Positions 34,995-44,714 of a stretch of DNA of 64,000 nucleotides are shown piece by piece; positions within the stretch are counted from its first letter, which is position 1; each line of letters starts with the position of its first letter. The position numbers were made by a program, and so were the translations under genes. The notes beneath the pieces were generated by a model. It did no database searches. It was given only the letters and a program-made list of their open reading frames with translations, and was not told the DNA's origin. Source of the stretch: Actinomyces viscosus (GTDB lineage Bacteria; Actinomycetota; Actinomycetes; Actinomycetales; Actinomycetaceae); assembly GCF_900637975.1 (NCBI RefSeq), contig NZ_LR134477.1, forward strand, positions 992,001-1,056,000, written 5' to 3'.

Positions 34995-36455
34995 ATGGCA
35001 ACAACCAGCTCCCCGTCAGAGGACCCGTCAGAGGACGCACCGGATCGGGCTCCCGAGCGTCCTCAGAACGCCGACTCCCACCTGATGGCCCAGACGCCCG
35101 AGTCGGGAAGGAAGCCGTCCCGAGACGTTCTGAGCAGCAGCGGCCTCCTTGGACGGCTCAGAAGTGCTCGTACGGCCCTGGACCGAGGGATCGACTGGGC
35201 GGAGAGGCGCAGGCAGGCGGATCGCGACTACCGGCTGCACTGGGAGTCTGACCCGGGCGAGGAGACCACCACCAAGCCGGCGACTCCCCCGGTGTCCACC
35301 ACCCATGTCCGTGTGGCACCGTCGGTCTCCTTCCCGGAGACGGTGACGACCCGTTCGTCGGTGATGGACTCCCTGCCCTCCTGGCTGGTGCGAGGCGGCA
35401 TGGGAGCCTGGCTGGGCCTCGGCATCATCATTGTGATCGGCCTTGTCTTCTACGCCACCTCCCAGGTGATCCCGGTGTTCATCGGCCTGTTCATGGCACT
35501 GGTGTTCACCTCGATCCTCCAGCCGCTGGTGAACCTCTTCGCCAGGATCATGCCTCGCTACCCAGCAACCTTCCTGGCCCTGCTGACCACCATTGGGACG
35601 ATCGCTGGTCTGGTGACCTACGTGGTCACCTCTGTCACCAGTCAGTGGAGCTCCCTGGCCTCCCAGTTCAGTGACGGTCTCGACACAATCATGGACTTTC
35701 TGGAGCACGGGCCGCTGCATCTGACGCAGCAGCAGGTCTATCACCAGGTCCAGGTCTGGTTGCGCCAGGGGCAGCACTATCTGCAGTCCAATGCCCCCTC
35801 CCTGGCCTCGGAGGTCGTCTCCAACGCGAGTGCCGTCGTCGATGTGCTGACGGTCCTGGCTCTGGCCCTGTTCGTCACGATCTTCTTCCTCGCCTCCGGA
35901 GGCAAGATGTGGCGCTGGTTTCTCAACGAGCTGCCCGCCACGATGCGCGAGTCGACCCACCGGGCTGCGGGTGCCGGCTGGTACACCTTCGCCGGCTACG
36001 CGCGCGGGACCGTGCTGGTGGCGCTAACCGACGCCATCATGGCCGGCATATTCCTGCAGCTGGTGGGGATCCCGTTGGCGGCGCCCCTGGCGGTGCTCGT
36101 GTTCATCGGTGCTTTCATCCCGATCATCGGTGCGCCTCTGGCGATGCTTGTGGCCATGGTGGTGGCTCTGGCCTCCGGAGGCTTCGTCACTATGATCGTC
36201 GTCGGCGTGGGGGTCGCGGGCATCGGCCAGATCGAGGGGCACATTCTCCAGCCCCTCATCATGGGACGCCAGGTCTCTTTGCACCCGGTGGTGGTGATCA
36301 TCGGGGTCGCCCTGGGAACCTATGCCTCCGGGCTGCTCGGTGCGATTGTCGCGGTCCCCCTGATCAGCGTGGCCTGGTCCGTCTACTCCGAGCTGCACAC
36401 CAAGGACGCCCCGGTCACCGGTGAGCTGCCCTCGTACTCCTCCCGCAAGGAGTGA
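34995..36455 (+). CDS. AI-2E family transporter
   Basis: A 486-residue membrane protein of the AI-2E exporter (TqsA/PerM) superfamily. The first 125 residues are a hydrophilic head, charged and Arg-rich around DRGIDWAERRRQADRDYRL. Eight hydrophobic helices follow, with the family blocks PVFIGLFMALVFTSILQPLVN, AGAGWYTFAGYARGTVLVAL and the closing GQIEGHILQPLIMGR. ATG at 34995. Members export diverse solutes, including Na+ in some cases, so the AI-2 label should not be taken literally. Confidence 0.9.
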   Translation: MATTSSPSEDPSEDAPDRAPERPQNADSHLMAQTPESGRKPSRDVLSSSGLLGRLRSARTALDRGIDWAERRRQADRDYRLHWESDPGEETTTKPATPPVSTTHVRVAPSVSFPETVTTRSSVMDSLPSWLVRGGMGAWLGLGIIIVIGLVFYATSQVIPVFIGLFMALVFTSILQPLVNLFARIMPRYPATFLALLTTIGTIAGLVTYVVTSVTSQWSSLASQFSDGLDTIMDFLEHGPLHLTQQQVYHQVQVWLRQGQHYLQSNAPSLASEVVSNASAVVDVLTVLALALFVTIFFLASGGKMWRWFLNELPATMRESTHRAAGAGWYTFAGYARGTVLVALTDAIMAGIFLQLVGIPLAAPLAVLVFIGAFIPIIGAPLAMLVAMVVALASGGFVTMIVVGVGVAGIGQIEGHILQPLIMGRQVSLHPVVVIIGVALGTYASGLLGAIVAVPLISVAWSVYSELHTKDAPVTGELPSYSSRKE

Positions 36456-36497
36456 GGGCCGGTGTGGGCCATTAGGGGCTGGTGAGGGACGTTGTCC

Positions 36498-39400
36498 TCA
36501 GCACCAGTCCCGGCTGCCAGTGACGGGTACACCGGGAAGGGCCTGGAGGTGCTCGGCCATGAGGGCAACGACCCCGTCTCCCCTCTCCACGGTGCCACGC
36601 ACGATGAGGGCGCTGGCGCGTCTGCCGATACTGCGGTAGCGGCGCCACATGCCGGCTCGACAGACGACGTTGAGCAGACCGGTCTCATCTTCCAGGTTGA
36701 GAAAGATCATGCCGGTAGCCGTGTGTGGCCGCTGCCGGTGGGTGACGACGCCGGCGACCCTCACTCGGCTCCCGTGCTCCTGGCCTGAGAGATCGGCTGC
36801 GGCCAGTATGCCGTCAGCGACAAGTTCGGGACGTAGCAGCCTCAGAGGAGAGCCGTGGGTGGAGACTCCGGTCAGGCTCAGATCGGCGGCCTGACGCTCA
36901 CGGTCGGTCATGGTCGGCAGGGTCGGGGCGACGACGCCGACAGCGGTGCCCGGAAATGTGGGCTGAACCCATTCCCTCGGGTCCTGGCGGGAGGCGCTAC
37001 GGCGTCGGCCGTGCTCATCGGACAGGACCCCTGCGGCCCACAGTGCCCGACGGCGCTCCACTCCCAGGCTATCGAGGGCTCCCGATGCAGCCAGCACCTC
37101 AAGGCGGGAACGGTTCAGGCTCACGCGTCGAGCGAGGTCGGCCAGGTCCCGGTAGGGGCCGTGGGCACGGCGCTCTGTGACGATGGCCTGCGCGGCCCGA
37201 TCCCCCAGTCCCTTGACCGGCGCCAGCCCCAGACGCACCGCGAGATCGTCATGAACATCAAGTGGCGATGGGGCGGCGGGATGGGGCGTGAGCGGTTTCC
37301 ACTGCTCCGTCAGATCTTCTGACGGCCCTGCGCCTCGTTGTTCCGCCCTCTGCTCGACGGTGGCCTGTGCCAGGGAGTGGTTGACGTCTGCGGGAAGGAC
37401 TCTCACGCCGTGGCGGCGGGCGTCGGCCACGAGGGACTGCGGGGACCAGAAGCCCATGGGCTGGGCGGCGAGGACCCCGGCGTAGAAGTCCTCGGGCTTA
37501 CGCGCCTTGAGCCAGGCCGAGGCGTAGACCAGGTAGGCGAAGGAGAAGGCGTGGGACTCGGGGAAGCCGAACTCGGCAAACGACCTCAGCTTGCTGTAGA
37601 TCTTCTCAGCAGTGGCTTCGTCGATGCCTCGGCCCCTCATGCCGGCCACGAGCCGGTTGCGGAGAGCCTCCATGCGCTCGATGGATCGTTTGGCCCCCAT
37701 GGCCTGGCGCAGGGTGTCGGCCTCGGCGGGGGTGAACCCTGCGGCATCGACGGCGATCTGCATGAGCTGTTCCTGGAAGAGCGGTACGCCCAGGGTCTTG
37801 GACAGGGCGGGTTTGAGGGAGTCGTGCAGGTAGGTGACCTTCTCACGCTTCAGCCTGCGGCGGATGTAGGGGTTGACGGCGTCGCCCTGGATGGGGCCGG
37901 GGCGGATGAGGGCGACCTCGACGACGATGTCGTAGAACTCCTTGGGGCGCAGTCGGGGCAGGGTAGCCATCTGCGCGCGTGACTCGACCTGGAAGACCCC
38001 GACCGTGTCCGCGGCCGTGAGCAGTCGGTAGACGGCCGGATCCTCCTCGGGGAGGGTGTGCAGGCCCCAGGGACGACCGGTCTGGGAGGTGCGCAGCTCG
38101 CCCTCCTCGACGACGTCGGGCACGGTCTGCCCGCGCTCGGCCAGGGTGGTGAAGGCCAGGCGCAGCGCAGTGAGTGCTCCCAGGCCCAGGAGGTCGAACT
38201 TGACCAGGCCGGCCTCGGCGCAGTCGTCCTTGTCCCACTGGAGGACCGAGCGGTTGTCCATGGAGGCCCAGCGCACCGGGCACACCTCGGTGACGGGGCG
38301 GCCGCACAGGACCATGCCTCCGGGATGGACCCCCAGGTGCCGGGGCAGGCGCAACAGCTTCTCGGCGATGTCGAGGACCGGCTCGGGAACCTCCTCGCCC
38401 TGTCCTGTCAGTCCTCCGGGGTGCACCGTGGTCCAGCGGTCCATCTGCCTGGCCCAGGTGTCCTGCACTCCGGCGGGGTGGCCGAGGGCTCGGGCAGCGT
38501 CGCGAACGGCGGATCTGGGTCTGTAGGAGATGACGTTGGCGACCTGGGCGGCGCAGTCTCTGCCGTATCGGGAGTAGACGTGCTGGATGACCTCTTCACG
38601 GCGGCAGGCCTCGATGTCGAGGTCGATGTCCGGGTAGCCGGCTCGCCCCGGGGACAGGAACCGTTCGAAGAGCATCTTGTGCCGGACGGCGTCGACGGCA
38701 GTGATTCCCAGGGCGTAGCAGACTGCGGAGTTCGCGGCCGATCCTCTTCCCTGGCACAGGATCCCCGACTGCGCACAGAACTCGACGATGGCGTGCACGA
38801 TGAGGAAGTAACCTGGGAAGCCCAGGGACTCGATGACGTCGAGCTCGTGGTTGAGCACCTCCCAGGCTCGGGGGTGCTCCTGCGGGGTGCCGTAGCGGCG
38901 GGTGGCGCCTTGGCGGGTGAGCTCGCGCAGCCAGCTGGCGGGCGTGTGCCCTTCCGGAACATCGGCGTCGGGGAGGTCGGGGACGATGAGGGAGAGGTCG
39001 AAGGCGAGGTCGGAGGCGAGGTCCGCAGCAAGGTCGACGGTGTGGGGGCTGCGGCGGTGGAGCCTGGCCATGTCCTGGGCTCCTCTCAGCCAGCGGCCGA
39101 TGGCGGGAAGGTGACCGCGGGCGTCTTCCAGGTCGGTGACCAGTCGGGTTGCGGTGAGGACATCGGCGAGTCGGGCGTCGGAGGGGCGGGCACAGCGCAC
39201 CGCGCCAGTGGCCACGAGGGGTAGTCGGTGGGCGCGGGCCAGCCGTGTCAGAGCGTCGGTGAGGGCCGCGTCGGTGGGGCCGCCGTCCAGGGTGAGCTCG
39301 ACGGCCAGACCCACGGCGGCGTCCCCCTCAACGCTCAGCCCACCGGTAGTGGCGCTGGTGGCGGAGGAACGGCCACGGTCGGGGGTGGCGAAAAGCTCGG

Positions 39401-39914
39401 CGAGACGCCCCAGGCAGGCGTCCGCCGCCGCCATATCCCAGGTGCCGGGGCGGTGGGGATCGCCCAGAGCCCGGCGCAGGGGACCGTTGGCGGTGCCAGT
39501 GAGGATGAGACAGGTTCCGGCCTCTCCCCCGGTCTGGCTGGTGGAGGCGGCGCGAAGAGCCGAGGCGAGAGTGGGCAGGTCGTGGGCCGGTTCCCGGCGT
39601 TCTCCAGCGTTCAGGTTGTGCTGTGAGATGGCCGATACCAGGCGGTAGTAGCCGGTGGGATGACGAGCCAGGACGGGAAGGCGGGAGCCGTCGGCAAGGG
39701 TGAGCTCGGCACCATGAATGGTGGGCATGCTGCGGACACGACCTGCCTGCGCGTGCTTGACGATGCCGGGGACACCATCGTGATCGGTGAGAGCGAGAGC
39801 CTCCAACCCGAGCTCGACGGCGGCCGCGACCAGATCATCGGGCTCGTTGGCTCCGTCAAGAAAGGAGTAGGCGGAGTGAGCGTGAAGCTCGGCGTAGCGG
39901 TGTCGATTAGTCAT
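36498..39914 (-). CDS. dnaE2: Error-prone DNA polymerase DnaE2
   Basis: Translesion polymerase of the C family, 1138 residues from the ATG at 39914 (MTNRHRYAELHAHSAYSFLDGA). It has an N-terminal PHP domain, the palm aspartates in GYPDIDLDIEACRREEVIQ, GRGSAANSAVCYALGIT, the finger block RPGPIQGDAVNPYIRRR and the OB fold near the end (GSRVRVAGVVTHRQRPHTATG). The frame stays open for another 2.7 kb upstream into the HNH region, but PHP homology fixes the start. The usual partners ImuA and ImuB are not adjacent. The start lies 23 bases from the HNH pseudogene stop. Confidence 0.95.
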   Translation of the reverse strand: MTNRHRYAELHAHSAYSFLDGANEPDDLVAAAVELGLEALALTDHDGVPGIVKHAQAGRVRSMPTIHGAELTLADGSRLPVLARHPTGYYRLVSAISQHNLNAGERREPAHDLPTLASALRAASTSQTGGEAGTCLILTGTANGPLRRALGDPHRPGTWDMAAADACLGRLAELFATPDRGRSSATSATTGGLSVEGDAAVGLAVELTLDGGPTDAALTDALTRLARAHRLPLVATGAVRCARPSDARLADVLTATRLVTDLEDARGHLPAIGRWLRGAQDMARLHRRSPHTVDLAADLASDLAFDLSLIVPDLPDADVPEGHTPASWLRELTRQGATRRYGTPQEHPRAWEVLNHELDVIESLGFPGYFLIVHAIVEFCAQSGILCQGRGSAANSAVCYALGITAVDAVRHKMLFERFLSPGRAGYPDIDLDIEACRREEVIQHVYSRYGRDCAAQVANVISYRPRSAVRDAARALGHPAGVQDTWARQMDRWTTVHPGGLTGQGEEVPEPVLDIAEKLLRLPRHLGVHPGGMVLCGRPVTEVCPVRWASMDNRSVLQWDKDDCAEAGLVKFDLLGLGALTALRLAFTTLAERGQTVPDVVEEGELRTSQTGRPWGLHTLPEEDPAVYRLLTAADTVGVFQVESRAQMATLPRLRPKEFYDIVVEVALIRPGPIQGDAVNPYIRRRLKREKVTYLHDSLKPALSKTLGVPLFQEQLMQIAVDAAGFTPAEADTLRQAMGAKRSIERMEALRNRLVAGMRGRGIDEATAEKIYSKLRSFAEFGFPESHAFSFAYLVYASAWLKARKPEDFYAGVLAAQPMGFWSPQSLVADARRHGVRVLPADVNHSLAQATVEQRAEQRGAGPSEDLTEQWKPLTPHPAAPSPLDVHDDLAVRLGLAPVKGLGDRAAQAIVTERRAHGPYRDLADLARRVSLNRSRLEVLAASGALDSLGVERRRALWAAGVLSDEHGRRRSASRQDPREWVQPTFPGTAVGVVAPTLPTMTDRERQAADLSLTGVSTHGSPLRLLRPELVADGILAAADLSGQEHGSRVRVAGVVTHRQRPHTATGMIFLNLEDETGLLNVVCRAGMWRRYRSIGRRASALIVRGTVERGDGVVALMAEHLQALPGVPVTGSRDWC

Positions 39915-40639
39915 AAATGTCAGTGGCGCCGGTCTGGTTAGAAGGGTGGGGCTTGGTCGATGAGGGGTGCGGGTCCGAGGGTGTGGGTGGCGTGGGGGTA
40001 GGGGGTGGTTTCGTAGTCTCCGGCTTTCTGGCCGGGGGTGGGGCCTCGGGTGGTGAGCCGGAGCGGGCTGTTGGTGTCGTTGGTGTTGTTGGTGCTGTGG
40101 GTGTTGGTCAGGGCGGTGTTGAGCCGGTCGATGATCTCGGGGCTGATCTGGTTGCTCAGGGTCGTGGGTACCTGGGCGCCGGGGAGGTAGTGCTGGCGCG
40201 GTCCGACTTTCTTGGGGAGGCGGTTGATGGTGGCGTCGGGGTGGCGCTGGTAGACGGTCTTGTCGGGGGTGTGCCAGGACAGCACCCCGGTGTCCTCGTT
40301 GCGGGTCAGGGCCCATCCGGGGGTGTGCTTGAGGCGGTGGTGGGTCTGGCACAGGGTGACCAGGTTGTCCAGGCTGGTGGTCCCGCCCTGGCTCCAGGGG
40401 GTGAGGTGGTCGATGTCGCACCTCTGGGCGGGGGTCTGGCAGGTGGGGTAGACGCAGGAGTGGTCGCGGGCGCGCACCAGGTCGGCAAGGCCTGCCGGGG
40501 GACGGTACCGGCTGCGGCCCACGTCGATGACGGTGCCGCTGAGCGGGTCGGTGACCAGGCGCCTCCAGGTACCCCCAGCCGCCAGGCACCAGGCAGTGGC
40601 CGCCGGCACCGCGGGCGCCGATCAAGACCTCAGCAACCC

Positions 40640-40760
40640 CGGCGACGTTGGCAGGCTCAGTGACCTCGGTGGCGTTGGCGGGATCAGTGAGCCCGGTGGC
40701 GTTGGCGGGCTTGGTGGTCTCGGTGGTTTCGGTGGCTGTGGTGGCAGCCCCGGTGACAGG
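40640..40760. repeat. Imperfect short tandem repeats inside the HNH gene
   Basis: Irregular repeats built around GGTGGCGTTGGCGG and GGTCTCGGTGG encode a Thr/Ala/Asn/Glu-rich linker (PANATGLTDPANATEVTEPAN on the minus strand). They lie just before the frameshift. Confidence 0.6.
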
Positions 40761-41250
40761 GGCGGCCTGCGTAGGCGTGGGTGCTGTCGCGTGCGGGGCA
40801 GTCCCAGCGGGCACTGCGACAGGAACCCGGTCAACGGATCCGGCAGCGGGCAGACTCCTGCCGCTGGTGGTGGGCGACTCGCGCTCGGTGAGCTCCAGCG
40901 CGGTTGCGGGGCCACCGCCACCGGGGCTGCGATGAGAGGGGTCTCCTACGGGTGGGGCCAGGCCCGCCGGGCCCTGTGGGCTGGTCAGTGTGGTGAGGCT
41001 GGTCAGGGGGACGGTGACGTTGACGTTGATGCGGATGTTCTCGGGCAGGGGCAGGTACCCGGTGGGTGAGGGTCTCCACCAGGGGCTGGTGGATCCCACC
41101 AGGGAGCTCAAGGCGCTGAGGAGTCCTTCCAGGGGCACCCCGTCCGGCAGCAACCGCCCCGGATTGGCAGCCACCGTCTCAGGCACCGCACCGGGCGCCG
41201 CGTCGGGCGCGCAGGGGTTCTGCGGGCCGGTCGGGCTCGACACCACCCAA

Positions 41251-41348
41251 GAATCCCCGCAACCCCCGCGATCCCCGCAATCCCCGCGATCCCCGCACTT
41301 CCCGTGATCCCCGCACTTCCCGTGATCCCCGTGATCCCTGTGATTCCG
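41251..41348. repeat. Nine-base minisatellite inside the HNH gene
   Basis: About ten near-identical units of the type GATCCCCGC / ATCCCCGCA follow one another. On the minus strand they encode the HGDHGKCGD-like repeat of the HNH protein. The unit length of nine keeps the frame, so copy number can change without breaking the gene. Confidence 0.7.
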
Positions 41349-42338
41349 GGAGTCCACGGGAGCCGTAGGCAAAGGCTCTGGTGTGTCTGGGTGGTGTTCC
41401 TCGGCCTGCCTCTGACCGTGAGCGGCGGCGCCTTCCGGATGGGACGCGCCGTCACCGGCACCGCTGTCGGAGCGGTTCCCGCGACCGCAACCGCAGCCGC
41501 ACTCGGGCCCCGTCAGAACGGGGTGAACGGGGTGGCTGCAGGCGGTCTGCTGGCTGGCCCGCAGGGTGGCCAGGGTCATGCTGGTGATGGCGTCGGCTCG
41601 CAGCTGGGCCAGGGTGCGCCTCTCGCCGGTGGCACGTGCGCTGGCGGCGATGGCGTCCAGGGTGGCGTCCAGCAGCAGGGCGTCCATGGCCGGCAGCAGC
41701 ATGCTCACCCGGCAGACCCCCTCACCGGCGGGCCTGGGGCGCGACACACACCGACGGCTCGTGTTGGCCTGGGCGCGCTCGGCGTGACCGTCGGGGTCAA
41801 GACGGATAAGGGCTCTCTCGATGTCGCGTCCCAGCTGGCAGACGCTGCGCCGGGGCGCCTGGGGCAGCACCTGCTCTTGAACCTCCAGGGCCACCGGGGC
41901 GGGCACCCCCTCGAGACGACGAGTTACCAGGCAGGCTTTGGCTGAGTCCAGCACCCCGCAGCGCTCCATAGCCTCGACCGGCCCGAAACCGGCGCTCATC
42001 AAGGCGGTGCCGTGGTCGATGACCTGCCCGGCCCGGGTGCGGGAGACTCCGAGGCGGGCCGAAAGGAGGCAGGTGGTGTTCAAGCGCCGCTCGTCATAGC
42101 CCACCACGGGGGACACGGTGCCTGCTGGGCCCCACTGTCCGGGGTGGGTCGACAGCTCCGCGCACCCGGTCAGGCAGGCCGCCGCCAGGGCCTCACCCCA
42201 GGCGGCCCAGGCCGCCAGGCGCCGGCAGGCCGCCACCAGCTCCCCCAGCCCGTTACCTTGTTGGTGGTCCCGGGTGGTCCGGGGCTGGGCCAGCTGCTGT
42301 GGGCATGATGTCTTGCCCCTGTCTTCTAATGATCCGGG

Positions 42339-42446
42339 GGGTGTTGTCACCCGCGGCAGCCGGGCGCTGGTGACCGCTGATAAGGGGAACGACCCGCTGC
42401 GTGTGAGGTCTTTCGTAACGTGGGTGCGGGACCGGTCGTCCACCGG
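42339..42446 (+). ncRNA. Candidate bridge-type RNA in the IS110 left end
   Basis: Three hairpins lie in the noncoding left end: GGGTG/CACCC with a TTGT loop (42339-42352), GCGG-CAGC/GCTG-CCGC with a CGGGC loop (about 42353-42377) and CCGGT/ACCGG (42432-42446). IS110-family elements are known to express a structured bridge RNA from this position (shown for IS621). That this element does so is inference. Confidence 0.45.
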
Positions 42447-42459
42447 CTGACCCTCACCC

Positions 42460-43692
42460 ATGCAGCGAGAGGTGGCAGGAGAGATGGATATCGAGGACAT
42501 CGACGTCTTCATCGGCATCGACGTCGGCAAGAGCGAGCACTGGGCCACGGCCCTGAGCCGGGACGGGCAGAAGGTCCTCGACAGGGCCCTGCCCAACGAC
42601 GAGGACCGGCTGCGTGAGGTCTACCAGCGCCTGCAGGCAAAGGGGCAGGTGCTGGTGGTGGTCGACCAGCCCGCCACCATCGGGGCCCTGGCGGTGGCGG
42701 TGGCTCAGGACATGGGCATCACCGTGGGCTACCTGCCCGGGCTGTCGATGCGCCGCATCGCTGACCTGACGCCGGGCAGCGCCAAGACCGACGCCAAGGA
42801 CGCTGCCGTCATCGCCGGCGCAGCCAGGACCATGCCTCACACCCTGAGAGCCGTCAGCGCCTCGGAGGAAGAGGCTGCGGCGCTGAGCATGCTGACTGGC
42901 TTCGACCTGGACCTGGCCCGCCAGGTCAACCAGACCGCAAACCGGATCCGGGGCCTGTACACCCAGATCCACCCCGCCCTCGAGGCCGTGGTGGGGCCCT
43001 GGCTGGAGCACGACGCCGTCTTGGAGGTCGTCGCCGCCTGGCCCACTCCAGCCGATCTGAAGCGAGCGGGCAAGGCAAGGATTGACGCCAGGCTCAAGAA
43101 GCACGGGTGCAGGCGGCACGCCACCTGGGCCGGCCAGATCGTCTCGGCCCTGGAGCACCAGACCGTGGTGGTCGCCGGCACCGACGCCGCCGCAGTGGTG
43201 CTGCCCCACCTGGCTAGGCAGCTCATCTCCCTGCACGCTCAGCGGGCCGATGTCGCAGCCCAGGTCGAGACCCTGGTGCAGGCCCACCCTCTTTACCAGG
43301 TCCTGACCTCCATGCCCGGGATCGGGGTCAGGACCGCAGCCGTCTTCCTGGCCGAGACCCTGGGCAAGACCTTCGACGCCGGAGCCCAGCTGGCCTCCTA
43401 CGCCGGGCTCGCTCCTGTCACACGTCGCTCCGGCTCATCGATCCGTGGTGAGCACGTCTCCCACGGCGGCAACAAGAGGCTCAAGCGCGCCATGTTCCTG
43501 TCCGCCTTCGCCTCACTGCGCTCCGACCCCGTCTCCCGGGCCTACTACCAGCGCAAACGCAACCAGGGCAAACGCCATAACCAGGCCGTCCTCGCCCTGG
43601 CCCACCGCCGCATCCTGACCCTGCACGCCATGATCCGCAACGGCGCACTCTACGACCCCCAACCAGCCACGAAACTACCCACCGCCGCTTGA
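42460..43692 (+). CDS. IS110-family transposase
   Basis: A 410-residue DEDD transposase with an intact frame; the ATG at 42484 (MDIEDIDVFIGID) is an alternative start giving 402 residues. The N-terminal RuvC-like domain shows GIDVGKSEHWATAL and the later Asp pair in KTDAKDAAVIAG. The C-terminal Transposase_20 domain has LTSMPGIGVRTAAVFLAE, LASYAGLAPVTRRSGSS and GGNKRLKRAMFLSAF, which holds the serine used in strand exchange. The element may be active. Confidence 0.92.
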   Translation: MQREVAGEMDIEDIDVFIGIDVGKSEHWATALSRDGQKVLDRALPNDEDRLREVYQRLQAKGQVLVVVDQPATIGALAVAVAQDMGITVGYLPGLSMRRIADLTPGSAKTDAKDAAVIAGAARTMPHTLRAVSASEEEAAALSMLTGFDLDLARQVNQTANRIRGLYTQIHPALEAVVGPWLEHDAVLEVVAAWPTPADLKRAGKARIDARLKKHGCRRHATWAGQIVSALEHQTVVVAGTDAAAVVLPHLARQLISLHAQRADVAAQVETLVQAHPLYQVLTSMPGIGVRTAAVFLAETLGKTFDAGAQLASYAGLAPVTRRSGSSIRGEHVSHGGNKRLKRAMFLSAFASLRSDPVSRAYYQRKRNQGKRHNQAVLALAHRRILTLHAMIRNGALYDPQPATKLPTAA

Positions 43693-43720
43693 CACACCAC
43701 ATAGGGGCACCCCCCGGCCC

Positions 43721-44099
43721 CCAGACCCATGAGCCCCGAGGAGGCGGCCTCCTCCACCCCCAGGACCCGGCACCGCTCAGCAGCACCCACCAGAACCGCA
43801 TCACCGCCAGGCTCACCGGGGAGCAGGGCTGGCACCACGTCATCGGCGCCGGCACCGGCGTCGCCGTCAGCAGCGGTGGGGCCTTCACCGTCAGGACCCT
43901 GGGCGCTGACCAGCAGGCGGGACAGCAGGCCCTCGACCACACCGGCCAGCACCCCACCCGCCCCCAGGGACGCCAGCACACCCGCCACATCCCCCACCGG
44001 CACCGGCTGCGGGCTCGGGCCCGCAGCCCCGGCGGGCGCGCCCACCCCACCCGGCACGCTGCCGGCCGGGTCACAGGGAAGCACACCACCATCGAACAT
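43721..44099 (-). pseudogene. DUF222/HNH gene, N-terminal part
   Basis: From an ATG at 44099 the minus strand reads MFDGGVLPCDPAGSVPGG, then Ala/Gly/Pro-rich sequence, VLASLGAGGVLAGVVEGLLSR and finally VLGVEEAASSGLMGLGAG, where the IS110 element interrupts it. It belongs with the larger part at 39938-42310. The restored protein would be over 900 residues, unusually long for the family, mainly because of linker repeats. Confidence 0.65.
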
Positions 44100-44199
44100 A
44101 TGTACAGTATAGCCCCACCCACCACCACCCGCACCCCGAACCACCCCAGCAAACCGCCGCAATCACAACGAAAACGCTGCATCGACAGGAACCGCTTGG

Positions 44200-44659
44200 A
44201 GTGCGTGGTGCCGGGGTTGTCGTAGACAATGACCGGCAGGTCAGCGTGCTCGGTGACGGTACGAAACAACTCGTACACGTCGTCGTCAGTGAGGGGGTGG
44301 TAGGTCATCGGGGCCAGCAGGACACCAGCCGCGCCAGCCTCCTGCGCACTATCAACATGAGCGAGGACACAGTGAGGTGCGCAGGTCACCGACACCGATG
44401 AACACCGGCGTCGGCCCGGCGCGCTCAACGGCGAGGCGAGCCACCCGAGCACGCTCAGCCGGTGCGAGGTATGCGTAGGACCCGGTCGAGCCGAGGGCGG
44501 TGATGGAGTCGACCCCCGCCACAGCCAGCCGTTCGACGAGCCTCACGAAGGCATGCTCATCGACGGCGTCGTCACGAAGCGGCGTGAGAGGAAGGCGCTG
44601 AGTCCGGTGAAGCGTTTCCGCCGATCGACACGTATGTCCAGGAAGTCATTCGAACTCAT
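44200..44659 (-). pseudogene. Dihydrodipicolinate synthase family (DapA-like) remnant
   Basis: From an ATG at 44659 the frame reads FTGLSAFPLTPLRDDAVDEH, LVERLAVAGVDSITALGSTGSYAYL and PVFIGVGDLRTS. One extra base near 44370 shifts the frame, after which VLAHVDSAQEAGAAGVLLAP, DDDVYELFRTV and PVIVYDNPGTTH follow. Homology stops at about 44205 and the barrel's second half, including the Schiff-base lysine, is gone. The cut lies about 100 bases from the start of the HNH gene. Confidence 0.8.
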
Positions 44660-44714
44660 TGTGCGAGACACTCATCAAAGCCCCGTCAATACGGCATTTT
44701 CCGCAACTCACAAC

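Larger units (their letters stand above)
39938..42310 (-). pseudogene. DUF222/HNH endonuclease gene, C-terminal part, frameshifted
   Basis: Downstream portion of a large HNH nuclease of the DUF222 family. The part from about 42310 to 40610 gives ELVAACRRLAAWAAWGEALA, QVIDHGTALMSAGFGPVEAMERCG and LRADAITSMTLATL. Near 40600-40615 one extra base shifts the frame; the remainder (AATAWCLAAGGTWRRLVTDP, CVYPTCQTPAQRCDIDHLTPW, LCQTHHRLKH) is read in another frame to 39938. The zinc/HNH residues C-x4-C, DH and HH are intact. Low-complexity Gly/His/Asp and Thr/Ala/Asn repeats fill the middle. The N-terminal part lies beyond the IS110 element at 43720-44099. Confidence 0.8.
42311..43720 (+). mobile_element. 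IS110-family insertion sequence (ends approximate)
   Basis: One transposase gene with about 150 noncoding bases on its left and about 30 on its right, the layout of IS110 elements. No terminal inverted repeats are expected or seen. The ends are placed by where HNH-gene reading stops on either side, so they may be off by about 20 bases. The insertion splits the DUF222/HNH gene. Confidence 0.75.

Noticed and set aside
41251..41348. Short regular repeats as a CRISPR array
   Set aside because: Units are nine bases with no spacers and lie in frame within the HNH gene; no cas genes are present.
36498..42596. A single 2032-codon open frame on the minus strand
   Set aside because: It is DnaE2 reading in frame with the upstream HNH pseudogene and the complement of the IS110 transposase. 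PHP-domain homology places the DnaE2 start at 39914.
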